Part shown: positions 25,530 to 36,272 of the stretch, in pieces
Position numbering within the stretch: position 1 is the stretch's first letter
Layout of the letters: every line of letters starts with the position of its first letter
From: Eutrophocola sp049446715
GTDB lineage: Bacteria; Pseudomonadota; Gammaproteobacteria; Pseudomonadales; Pseudohongiellaceae
Direction: 5' to 3'
Length of the DNA: 64,000 nt
Assembly: GCA_049446715.1 (NCBI GenBank)
Contig: JBMTQX010000011.1
Coordinates: 1 to 64,000, forward strand
Made by a program: the position numbers and the translations under genes
The notes under the pieces: generated by a model
The model's database searches: none
Told to the model about the DNA's origin: nothing
What the model saw: the letters and a program-made list of their open reading frames with translations, nothing else

Positions 25530-27227
25530 TTACAGCGCATCCGGATTGCCATGCACCACCCTGCCACTGACGAGGGTCAACAGTGATTTCACCTGCTTGA
25601 TGTCCTCATCCGAAACGGCCGCTTCGTCGAAGTAATTTCGATCCAGCACCACCAAGTCGGCGCGGGCGCCCGGCTCGATGGTGCCCAGGTCATCTTCACG
25701 CAGGAACCAGCCGTTGGCGGCGGTATATAAACGCAGGGCATCAACACGTGACAGAGTCTCGTCACCGTTGATGGTTTCCCCGCGGGCGTTCTTGCCGGTG
25801 ACCACGTAATAAAGTCCCAGCCAGGGATTCATTGGCGAGATCTGCATGCCGTCACTGCTCATACCCATGGGAATGCCGTTTTCAGCCAGCATCCTGAACG
25901 GCGGACCGTTCTGCTCGGCGGTGCCGGAGATATAGCGCCAGCCACCCAGCACACTGACGCCGCCGCCCATGTTCTTTAATCTGGTTGCGTATTCGTCAGT
26001 GATAAAAGGCACATGCGCCACGACCCAACCCAGGTTGCTGATGCCGTCACCGCCTATGGCGTTGTGGACCTGCTCCCAGCCGTCGATGATGGCCTGGTAA
26101 TCGTTGCCGAACAGTGAATGGTTTTCGTTGCGCCAGCCGGCCTCGGCCACGCGGCGGGTGCCGTTGAGCCAGGGCTCCGTCGGATTGAAAATGACCGGGC
26201 TCGAGCCCGCCGTGAATTCCCCTATGCCGGTGGTGCGCAGCATGGCATCGCCGAACTCCGGAAACATGTTGTCCAATCGCGCCTGCAATTTCGGGGTATC
26301 AGGATCGTCTTCCATATACAGGAAATTGATGCGGATGCGGGTCAACAGGCGTCCTTCCTGGTGCAGGGCCCGTATGGCGTCGTAACCGCTGTAGGAATCC
26401 ATGTTGGCCGCGCCGTCAGCATCGGTACCGGTGAGCGGAAAGCCGCCCTGATCAAGATGGGTAGTCAGGCCGAGACTGGCGGCATAGCGCATGGCATCGA
26501 CCGTGCCCCGTTTCTGGTCTTCGAGCGTCTGGAGACTGCGCAGGGCAAACAGCGATTGCGTTGCTGGGTTGGATCCCTGACCGGTGGCAACCTCACCGTT
26601 ATCCCCGATGGCGATACCCTGTGCTTCGAGCCGGGTCTTGCCGAGAGAATTGGTCACACCGGGACCGGAAAAACTTTCCTGGATGTAAACGGGGTGATTT
26701 GGCGTCACCGCATCAAGTTCCGCCAGCGTTGGAAAGCGCGGCTCACCCGGCGCCGGCACAAACTGGTTGCGGTGGAATCCCCCGATCGCCGTGATCCATT
26801 CGCCTGCGGGGACATCGGCGGTACGCGCACCGATGGTGGCTACAACCTCGTCGATGGATGTGGCATTTTCCAGACGGGTATCATGCCCGGGCCGCAGGCC
26901 AAGCAGGAGAATGTGGTTGTGATTATCAATCAGGCCAGGCACCACGGTGCGACCGTTGAGATCGATGACCTCACCGCAGCCGGAAGGCGGCAGGCCATGA
27001 CCGGTCTCCACAAAACGGCCGGCAGCGATGCGCGCGGAATCGACCACGGTGCCGGCGGCGTCCATGGTGTGGATGACGCCGTTGGTGATCAGCACTTCGT
27101 CCGCGGCCAGGCAGACGGGGGGCGCGGCCTGCATCACCTCCTGCGCGTCCTGCTGGCAACCGATAAGCAGGCATGACAGAACCATGCCAGTCCCGCGTAA
27201 TGTATTGCCTTTGCTCCAATGAATCAT
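25530..27227 (-). CDS. Amidohydrolase (YtcJ-like) lipoprotein
   Basis: A 565-residue protein with a lipoprotein signal (lipobox LIGC, Cys24) and an amidohydrolase-superfamily fold of the YtcJ type: N-terminal ITNGVIHTMDAAG, metal motif DNHNH after VVPGLID, a central barrel, GMSSDGMQISPMNPW, and C-terminal GTIEPGARADLVVLDRN. The site should bind zinc and hydrolyse an amide or related bond at the cell envelope; the substrate is unknown. ATG 27227 is preceded by AAGGGGAAATC; the frame is open upstream but without a start that gives a signal peptide. It follows HyuB by 152 nt on the same strand, which may point to hydantoin or imide breakdown. Confidence 0.85.
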   Translation of the reverse strand: MIHWSKGNTLRGTGMVLSCLLIGCQQDAQEVMQAAPPVCLAADEVLITNGVIHTMDAAGTVVDSARIAAGRFVETGHGLPPSGCGEVIDLNGRTVVPGLIDNHNHILLLGLRPGHDTRLENATSIDEVVATIGARTADVPAGEWITAIGGFHRNQFVPAPGEPRFPTLAELDAVTPNHPVYIQESFSGPGVTNSLGKTRLEAQGIAIGDNGEVATGQGSNPATQSLFALRSLQTLEDQKRGTVDAMRYAASLGLTTHLDQGGFPLTGTDADGAANMDSYSGYDAIRALHQEGRLLTRIRINFLYMEDDPDTPKLQARLDNMFPEFGDAMLRTTGIGEFTAGSSPVIFNPTEPWLNGTRRVAEAGWRNENHSLFGNDYQAIIDGWEQVHNAIGGDGISNLGWVVAHVPFITDEYATRLKNMGGGVSVLGGWRYISGTAEQNGPPFRMLAENGIPMGMSSDGMQISPMNPWLGLYYVVTGKNARGETINGDETLSRVDALRLYTAANGWFLREDDLGTIEPGARADLVVLDRNYFDEAAVSDEDIKQVKSLLTLVSGRVVHGNPDAL

Positions 27228-27349
27228 GATTTCCCCTTGATGCCGCTTGTCTCTGATGATGCTTTCACGTTTGCTATGGCGGATGACGGTTATGCGTGCC
27301 TCTTCCGTCCTGCGCATACATGGTTCGATTTTTCTTTTCTATCAGCAAC

Positions 27350-27383
27350 GTCGGCAAACGGCCTGTGGCCTGAGCCGACCTAC
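27350..27383. repeat. REP-like palindromic repeat, copy 3
   Basis: A near-copy of the 5067-5100 element. Its last bases (CCTAC on the plus strand) overlap the hyuB stop: the TAG of hyuB is the TAG of the repeat's GTAGGTCGG end. Confidence 0.6.
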
Positions 27384-28930
27384 CCGGACCCCTGTTTGCC
27401 CCAACCACCGCCACCCGGCGTGGCTACCGTGAGGCAATCCCCGGCAGCCACGGCAAGCGTGGTTTTGCCCGGCAGCGGTTTGCCGTTGAGCGTATTGCTT
27501 CCCGACTGACCCGCGTCTCCCCCCTGCAGGCCCCATGGCTTGTGCCGTCGCCGTTCGGTCTGCAGGCTCAGTTGCGCTGGTTGCAGAAATTCATATTCCC
27601 TGATCAGCCCGTCACCGCCGGCATGCTGGCCCTGGCCTCCACTGCCATCACGCACCTGGTAGCGATTGATCCGGATCGGGTAATGCATTTCCAGGCTTTC
27701 CACGGGGGTGTTCAGGGTGTTGGTCATGTGGGAATGGCGCGCGCTAAGACCGACGTGGCGCGGACCACCACCGTGGCCACCGGCCAGGGTTTCATAATAG
27801 TCCCAGGTATTACCCTGTTCGCGTGCGCCCATGGCGATGTTGTTCATGCTGCCCTGGCTCGCGGCCGGAATGCGGTCCGGCAGCGCCTGCTGCAGGGCGC
27901 CGAGCACAACATCGACTATGCGTGTCGAGGTTTCGACGTTACCGGCGGCCACGGCAGCCGGCGCCTGCGCGTGAACGAGAGAGCCAACCGGTGCTGCAAC
28001 ACTGATCGGCCGGAACAGGCCGGCACAGGCCGGCGCATAATCCGGCATGAGACAGCGGAAGGCGTAATACACGGCTGCGGCAACTACCGGCAACGGGCAG
28101 TTGATGTTGCCGGGCACCTGGGCATCGGACCCGGCAAAGTCCACCGCGACATGATCGCGGGCGACCCGGAGCGTGGTGCGAATGGCAATATCCGTCTGGC
28201 CCAGGCCATCATCATCCATCACATCCTCAAAGTGATATTGCCCGGGCGGAATGTCAGCTAGGCAGGCCAGGGCAACGCGCTCACCGTAGGCATTAAGGGC
28301 ATTGAGCCCTTCGCTGAAGCGTGCCACGCCTAGCTGGGCAACCAGGGCCTGCAGGCGCTTGACCCCGGTGTTTACCGAGCTGACCTGCGCCGCCATGTCG
28401 CCACTGAGATGATAATCCTGGCGCTGGCCATGAATCGGCGCCAGGGCTTCCCAGAGCGTGGTATTGAGCTTGCTGGCCTGCAGCAGGTACTGGGGTGAAA
28501 TCACGATCCCCTCCTCTTCCAGGCTGCTGGTGATCGGCATCGACCCCGGCGTATCAGAACCGATATTGGCGTGATGGGCGCGGTTGACAGCAAACCCCTG
28601 CAGGGCGCCCTCGACAAAGACCGGGGCGACGACTGTCACATCCGGCAGATGGGTGCCGCCCAGGTACGGGTCATTGAGCACCACGGCATCGCCCTCGGCC
28701 CAATCGAAACGGGCCACGATATCCGCCATGGCATAGGCCATGCTGCCCAGGTGTACCGGGATGTGTGCCGCCTGCGCACACAGCTCGCCCCGGGCGTCAA
28801 ACAGCGCACAGGAAAAATCCAGGCGGTCCTTGATGTTCGGCGAAAAGGCAGTGCGACGCAGGACAACACCCATTTCGTCACAGACAGCTTCCATGCGGGA
28901 GACGAACAGGCTTAATTCGATGGGATTCAT
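27380..28930 (-). CDS. Hydantoinase B/oxoprolinase B-family protein
   Basis: A 516-residue HyuB-type subunit with the family blocks MNPIELSLFVSRMEAVCDEMG, RRTAFSPNIKDRLDFSCALFD, LNDPYLGGTHLPDVTVVAPVF, AHHANIGSDTPGSMP and ETLAGGHGGGPRHVGLSARHSHMTNT. In N-methylhydantoinase and 5-oxoprolinase the B subunit works with an ATP-binding HyuA partner. No HyuA is next to it: upstream lies a repeat region and then argD. ATG 28930 fits the conserved N-terminus; an apparent extension to 29260 runs through repeats. The C-terminus is GGGGWGKQGSG as in relatives, so the gene is complete. Confidence 0.88.
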   Translation of the reverse strand: MNPIELSLFVSRMEAVCDEMGVVLRRTAFSPNIKDRLDFSCALFDARGELCAQAAHIPVHLGSMAYAMADIVARFDWAEGDAVVLNDPYLGGTHLPDVTVVAPVFVEGALQGFAVNRAHHANIGSDTPGSMPITSSLEEEGIVISPQYLLQASKLNTTLWEALAPIHGQRQDYHLSGDMAAQVSSVNTGVKRLQALVAQLGVARFSEGLNALNAYGERVALACLADIPPGQYHFEDVMDDDGLGQTDIAIRTTLRVARDHVAVDFAGSDAQVPGNINCPLPVVAAAVYYAFRCLMPDYAPACAGLFRPISVAAPVGSLVHAQAPAAVAAGNVETSTRIVDVVLGALQQALPDRIPAASQGSMNNIAMGAREQGNTWDYYETLAGGHGGGPRHVGLSARHSHMTNTLNTPVESLEMHYPIRINRYQVRDGSGGQGQHAGGDGLIREYEFLQPAQLSLQTERRRHKPWGLQGGDAGQSGSNTLNGKPLPGKTTLAVAAGDCLTVATPGGGGWGKQGSG

Positions 28931-28963
28931 GGCCGGATTATAGACCGCACCCTTGTCAGGCAC

Positions 28964-29231
28964 GAGAGGCAAGAAGCAAGAGCAGGATGAGTTCTCGCAA
29001 ATGCCTATCACGGGAATTGCCGGCATACACCAGCATTCAGAAAATGGCGTAGATGGGCATAAGGCGGCTGCGCCGCCATCCGACTTGGCGGCCAAAGGTC
29101 GCCTGATATTGAACATTTCAATAAGGCTGAAAAACGTCGGAAGGCGGCCTTTCGGCCTTATCCGACCCACATCAGAGTAACCTGCAGACAAACGGGTCGT
29201 GCTTGCCTCTTGCCTCTTGTCTCTTGCCTCT
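28964..29231. repeat. Composite repeat: outer GAGGCAAG/CTTGCCTC tracts around two REP-like hairpins
   Basis: This fills the 363-nt gap between hyuB and argD (28931-29293). The left end is GAGAGGCAAGAAGCAAGAG (28964-28982). Inside are two hairpins: one with GCATAAGGCGGC / GCCGCCATCCGAC (29056-29083) and one with GTCGGAAGGCGGCC / GGCCTTATCCGAC (29134-29166). The right end (29201-29231) is a run of TTGCCTC/TTGTCTC heptamers, inverted relative to the left end. A related structure occurs at 49861-50000. Confidence 0.55.
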
Positions 29232-29293
29232 TTAAAATTTCGGCCTTTCCCGGGCAGCAACAGCTGCCTGTTTTGTTTTCTGGAGTCCTAAAA

Positions 29294-30475
29294 ATGACCG
29301 ACACCAATAAGCTGATGCATACCTACAACCGCATTCCCGTCGACTTCGTGCGCGGTGAAGGTTCCTGGCTGTTCGATACCGAGGGCAACAAATACCTCGA
29401 CGCCATCAGCGGTATTGCTGTCTGTGCACTCGGCCACAGTCACCCGGGCTTCATCAAGGCTGTACAGGAGCAAATGGCCACGCTGGTTCACACCTCCAAC
29501 CTGTATAGCGTTCCCCTGCAGGAAAAGCTGGCGGAAAAGCTGTGCGAAGCCTCCGGCATGGACCGGGTTTTTTTCTGTAATTCCGGCGCCGAAGGCAACG
29601 AGGCTCAGATCAAGCTGGCCCGCATGTTCGGCCACCGCAAAGGCATTGAGGTGCCTGGCATTATCGCCATGGAAGGCGCCTTTCATGGTCGCACCATGGG
29701 TTCACTGACCGCCACTCACAGCAACCGCCACCAGGACGGCTTTGCGCCCTTCCTCGACGGCTTTTACCGGGTACCCTTCAATGATGCCGAGGCCGTCGCC
29801 AACACCATCAAGGCCCATGACAACGTCGTGGCGATCCTGGTGGAACCGATCCAGGGTGAAGGTGGCATTGTCATGCCGGGAGCCGATTACCTGAAAGCAT
29901 TGCGCACCTTGTGCGATGACCACGACATGCTCCTGATGCTGGACGAGGTCCAGACCGGCAACGGCCGTACCGGCAAGTACTTTGCCTACCAGCACGCCGG
30001 CATCCTGCCGGATGTGTTCGCCACCGCCAAGGGCCTGGGCAACGGCTTTCCAATCGGTGCCTGCCTGGCTAGCGGCAAAGCCGCCGATATTTTCCAGCCC
30101 GGCCACCACGCCACCACCTTTGGCGGCAGCCCGCTGGCCTGCGCGGCCGCGCTGGCGGTGTATGCCGCCCTGCTCTCCGAGAACCTCATGGAAAATGCCA
30201 CCATCCTAGGCGATCGCATCAAGTTTGGCCGGAGTATGCGCCTGCAGAACGCGTCTCATGTCAAAGCCATTCGCGGCCAGGGCCTGATGATCGGCATAGA
30301 ACTCGATGGGCCCTGCGGCGAGCTCGTCGGCAAAGCCCGCGACATGGGCGTGTTGATCAACGTGGCCTCCGGCAATGTCATCAGGCTGGTGCCACCGCTC
30401 AATCTCACCGAGGCCGAAAGCGACCTCATCATCGACACCATCAGCACACTGGTCAGTGACTTCAGCGGAGGATAA
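29294..30475 (+). CDS. argD: Acetylornithine/succinyldiaminopimelate aminotransferase
   Basis: A 393-residue class III PLP aminotransferase for the N-acetylornithine step of arginine synthesis. The PLP lysine is in ATAKGLGNGFPIGA, the ring-nitrogen Asp in LDEVQTGNGRTG, and the phosphate-binding GAEGNEAQIKLAR is typical of the ArgD/ornithine aminotransferase group. ATG 29294 has GGAG about 8 nt upstream; the longer open frame runs into repeat DNA. argF begins 4 nt after the stop, so the two form an operon. Confidence 0.94.
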   Translation: MTDTNKLMHTYNRIPVDFVRGEGSWLFDTEGNKYLDAISGIAVCALGHSHPGFIKAVQEQMATLVHTSNLYSVPLQEKLAEKLCEASGMDRVFFCNSGAEGNEAQIKLARMFGHRKGIEVPGIIAMEGAFHGRTMGSLTATHSNRHQDGFAPFLDGFYRVPFNDAEAVANTIKAHDNVVAILVEPIQGEGGIVMPGADYLKALRTLCDDHDMLLMLDEVQTGNGRTGKYFAYQHAGILPDVFATAKGLGNGFPIGACLASGKAADIFQPGHHATTFGGSPLACAAALAVYAALLSENLMENATILGDRIKFGRSMRLQNASHVKAIRGQGLMIGIELDGPCGELVGKARDMGVLINVASGNVIRLVPPLNLTEAESDLIIDTISTLVSDFSGG

Positions 30476-30479
30476 ATCC

Positions 30480-31382
30480 ATGAGCCCCAGACATTTCCTG
30501 ACCCTGCTTGACCTTTCGCCACAGGAACTGCGTGACATCATTGCACGCGCCTGTGAACTCAAGAACATGCTGGCAAACCGGGTTTCCCACCCGCTGCTGA
30601 AGGATCGTGTGCTGGCCATGGTGTTTGAAAAATCCTCGACCCGTACCCGCGTGTCTTTTGAGGCCGGCATGAACCAGATGGGTGGCTCGGCCATCTTCCT
30701 GTCGCCGGACGATACCCAGCTCGGTCGAGGTGAGCCGGTGGAAGATACCGCAAGAGTCCTGTCCCGCATGGTGGACGCCATCATGGTGCGCACCTTTGCC
30801 CATGAAAAGATCGAGCGCATGGCAGATTACTCTTCCGTGCCAGTCATCAATGCCCTGACCGATGATTATCACCCCTGCCAGCTGCTGGCTGACATGCAGA
30901 CCTATTACGAACATCGCGGCGACATCCAGGGCCGGACCGTGGTCTGGATCGGGGATGGCAATAACATGTGCAACTCCTATATCAATGCCGCCCGCCTGCT
31001 GGACTTTGAGCTGGTGATCGCCTGCCCTGAAGGTTACGACCCAATGAGTGATCTGGTGGCAGCAAACAAAAGCCGTGTCAAAATCGTTCGCACGCCGCAG
31101 GAAGCCATGGCAGGTGCCTCATTGGTCGTCACTGACGTCTGGGCCTCCATGGGCCAGGAAGATGAGCGTGTTCGGCGCATGAAGGATTTTGCTGGCTATG
31201 AAGTGACCCTGGAACTGATGGCCAAGGCCAACGATGATGCGCTCTTCATGCACTGCCTGCCGGCTCATCGCGGCGAGGAAGTCAGGGCAGATGTCATCGA
31301 TGCGCCGGACTCCGTGGTCTGGGAGGAAGCGGAAAACCGTCTCCATGCCCAGAAAGCCCTGCTGGAGTTCCTGATCCACTGA
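30480..31382 (+). CDS. argF: Ornithine carbamoyltransferase
   Basis: A 300-residue anabolic-type enzyme making citrulline from ornithine and carbamoyl phosphate. The carbamoyl-phosphate motif SSTRTR is at 52-57, followed by HPCQLLAD, and the ornithine-site HCLPAHRGEEV is near the C-terminus. ATG 30480 has GGAGGA upstream inside the argD end. With argD here and argG at 5.3-6.5 kb, the window holds three arginine genes in two places. Confidence 0.96.
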   Translation: MSPRHFLTLLDLSPQELRDIIARACELKNMLANRVSHPLLKDRVLAMVFEKSSTRTRVSFEAGMNQMGGSAIFLSPDDTQLGRGEPVEDTARVLSRMVDAIMVRTFAHEKIERMADYSSVPVINALTDDYHPCQLLADMQTYYEHRGDIQGRTVVWIGDGNNMCNSYINAARLLDFELVIACPEGYDPMSDLVAANKSRVKIVRTPQEAMAGASLVVTDVWASMGQEDERVRRMKDFAGYEVTLELMAKANDDALFMHCLPAHRGEEVRADVIDAPDSVVWEEAENRLHAQKALLEFLIH

Positions 31383-31482
31383 GTGTGGTACATTAGCCAC
31401 GCCTGCAAGACAGGCCTGTAGCGTGCTGACTGTTAGCCGCACTGCCCGGCCTGCTGAACCGAGATCACCGGACCGCCCCGAG

Positions 31483-32214
31483 ATGAGCGCCCTGCTGGAA
31501 ATCAACAACATCCACTGCCGTTATGACGACCAGGTTATCATTGATGACCTGAGCTTCACCGTGCCGGCGCGCCGCATCGTCAGCCTGCTTGGCCCCAGCG
31601 GCTGCGGCAAGACCACGGCCCTGCGTGCCATCGCCGGCCTGGAGCCGATCCATGCCGGCCAGATCCGACTCGATGGCGTCTGCCTGAGTGCACCGGGCGC
31701 CATGCTGCCGCCGGAACAGCGCCATGTGGGCATGGTGTTTCAGGATTACGCCCTGTTTCCGCATCTTACCGTACGCAAGAACATTGCGTTCGGCCTCCAT
31801 GACCTCGATAAAGCGGAAACCGATGACAGCGTGAACCAGCTCCTGACCCTGGTGCGCCTGACCGATCATGCCGACAAATTTCCACACCAGCTCTCTGGCG
31901 GTCAGCAACAGCGCGTGGCCCTGGCACGGGCGCTGGCGCCGAAACCGCGCATACTGCTGATGGACGAACCCTTTTCCAATCTGGATACGGAAATGCGCCG
32001 CAGCCTCAGCCGCGAGGTGCGTGACATCCTGATCGCCCGACAAATCAGCGCGATCCTGGTCACCCACGACCAGGACGAGGCCTTTACTGTGGCCGATGAA
32101 ACCGGCGTCATGCTGGAGGGCCAGCTGCAGCAGTGGGGCAATGCCAGTACCCTGTTGCAAGAGCCGGCCAATGACTTCGTGGCGCGCTTCCTCAATGCCG
32201 GCCAGAAAAGCTGA
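31483..32214 (+). CDS. ABC transporter ATP-binding protein (FbpC/PotA-like), orphan
   Basis: A 243-residue nucleotide-binding domain: Walker A GPSGCGKTT, Q-loop VFQDYALFPHLTV, signature LSGGQQQR, Walker B ILLMDEPFSNLD and H-loop VTHD. The sequence is nearest to the iron(III)/spermidine/sulfate importer group. No permease or binding protein is adjacent, so the partner must be encoded elsewhere. The C-terminal regulatory domain of about 100 residues found in FbpC/MalK is missing; the protein ends after the NBD. ATG 31483 is preferred; GTG 31423 would add 20 residues of unlikely sequence. Confidence 0.85.
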   Translation: MSALLEINNIHCRYDDQVIIDDLSFTVPARRIVSLLGPSGCGKTTALRAIAGLEPIHAGQIRLDGVCLSAPGAMLPPEQRHVGMVFQDYALFPHLTVRKNIAFGLHDLDKAETDDSVNQLLTLVRLTDHADKFPHQLSGGQQQRVALARALAPKPRILLMDEPFSNLDTEMRRSLSREVRDILIARQISAILVTHDQDEAFTVADETGVMLEGQLQQWGNASTLLQEPANDFVARFLNAGQKS

Positions 32215-32276
32215 CTATCCACTGGCCAATATCGCTTTTCCGAGCGCTTTTCCCCACCATGACGTTATTGTCTGAA

Positions 32277-32292
32277 ACACTATATATAGTGT
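32277..32292. promoter_or_regulatory. NrdR box 1
   Basis: ACACTATATATAGTGT is a perfect 16-nt palindrome that fits the NrdR consensus acaCwATATaTwGtgt at every position. It lies 63 nt after the ABC gene and almost 1 kb before nrdA. Confidence 0.8.
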
Positions 32293-32490
32293 TTTCTGAT
32301 TTTCCTGATTTTGCGCTTTTTTGGTGCAAATCGACCTGCAGTCCGGACAGCATGCAGAAATAACCCTGTTTTTGCTGATTCCCGACCATATTGCTGGCTA
32401 TCTTTGGCTCGTCCACTGCAGGTGCAATGTCACAATACCGGGCCACCAGGCGCCGTCATGGCCCCAAACAGCACTCAGGCTACCCACAAT

Positions 32491-32499
32491 TTATCCACA
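32491..32499 (+). promoter_or_regulatory. DnaA box
   Basis: TTATCCACA, the perfect 9-mer DnaA box, between NrdR boxes 1 and 2. DnaA is known to act on nrdAB in E. coli; its role here is inferred. Confidence 0.6.
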
Positions 32500-32538
32500 T
32501 CAATTGCACACGTTATTGGCTTGCACGGAGCAATTTTT

Positions 32539-32583
32539 ACCTGATATAGTGCGTTAACGATTTTTTTACACAATATATTGTGC
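32539..32583. promoter_or_regulatory. NrdR box pair (one degenerate, one good)
   Basis: ACCTGATATAGTGCGT (32539-32554, about 11 of 16) and ACACAATATATTGTGC (32568-32583, 15 of 16) are separated by 13 nt, giving a centre spacing of 29 nt. This is close to the three-turn spacing of paired NrdR boxes. Confidence 0.7.
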
Positions 32584-32856
32584 TTTCACCAGCCATTGGT
32601 TAGACTAGCCGGAAATCAAAACGGGCCAAAAAACCCATAACAACCACTGGTTAGCAAGCGTAGTTAAGAAGACGGTTATACGCCGTCAGGCAGTACCAAA
32701 GCAGGATGAAAGCCTGAGCAGCATTGAGTAAAAATCGATCTCGGGGATGGGGTTACCAGCAATTCGGGGTGAAAAAGGGTGTCAAAATCGCCTTTTTCGC
32801 CTGAAAAAACGTTCAAACAGCGTCCAGCGGCCCTTTCTCCGGCATCCCTCGAAGGC

Positions 32857-32865
32857 TTATCCACA
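32857..32865 (+). promoter_or_regulatory. DnaA box
   Basis: A second perfect TTATCCACA, 44 nt before the third NrdR site, in the same orientation as the first. Confidence 0.6.
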
Positions 32866-32908
32866 GCCTGAAAGGCAAAAAAGGTAATACATCAGGGGTT
32901 TCGCCCAA

Positions 32909-32924
32909 ACACTATATCTTGTGT
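32909..32924. promoter_or_regulatory. NrdR box 4
   Basis: ACACTATATCTTGTGT matches the NrdR consensus at 15 of 16 positions. It is about 340 nt before nrdA. Confidence 0.75.
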
Positions 32925-33190
32925 TTGGGAAATCCGGGCCAACCCGGCTCATCGTTCCGGCAAACCATGCCGGCAACACAGCATGAAAGCGGTAGCCTCG
33001 CAGGCCCCTCAGCGACATGACTGTCGTGCTGGTCGAGTGCTTATCATGCCGGACAAGCGGCATGCCTAACCCGACAGGACCTTCCGCCTCGACCGGCAAC
33101 AGCGGCAGGCAGGAACAAGAGAATCACACAACCCGCCGCCACCGGCAGCGACAGTACAGCAAGCGCCAGAACAACACAGCAATATCAGAG

Positions 33191-33223
33191 CAACAGTCAA
33201 AGCAACAGTCAAAGCAACGAAAG
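33191..33223 (+). repeat. 12-nt direct repeats in the nrdA leader
   Basis: CAACAGTCAAAG occurs twice in direct tandem (33191-33202, 33203-33214), followed by a shortened CAACGAAAG. The whole stretch 33150-33245 is rich in CAA/AAC and poor in T, so it should be an unstructured 5' leader shortly before the ribosome site AAAAAAGGAA. Confidence 0.6.
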
Positions 33224-33266
33224 CGCAACATTAGAACAACAAAAAAGGAACCCGGAGTTAACCACC

Positions 33267-36176
<2,910 letters not shown>

Positions 36177-36272
36177 ACAGCCTGCCGGCCGGGCTCGTCC
36201 GGTCGGCGCAACCAGTTTGAACAGACTTAATTCATATTTTTTAACGCGTAACAAGTAACAGAGGTAAGCCAC

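Larger units (their letters stand above)
32215..33266 (+). other. Long nrdA control region
   Basis: A 1052-nt gap with no credible gene. It contains NrdR-like palindromes at 32277, 32539/32568 and 32909, DnaA-like boxes at 32491 and 32857, and an A/C-rich repeated leader before nrdA. Small open frames here have no ribosome site or similarity. Confidence 0.7.

Noticed and set aside
26118..27176. 352-codon plus-strand frame
   Set aside because: Antisense to the amidohydrolase, which has a lipobox, metal site and normal length.
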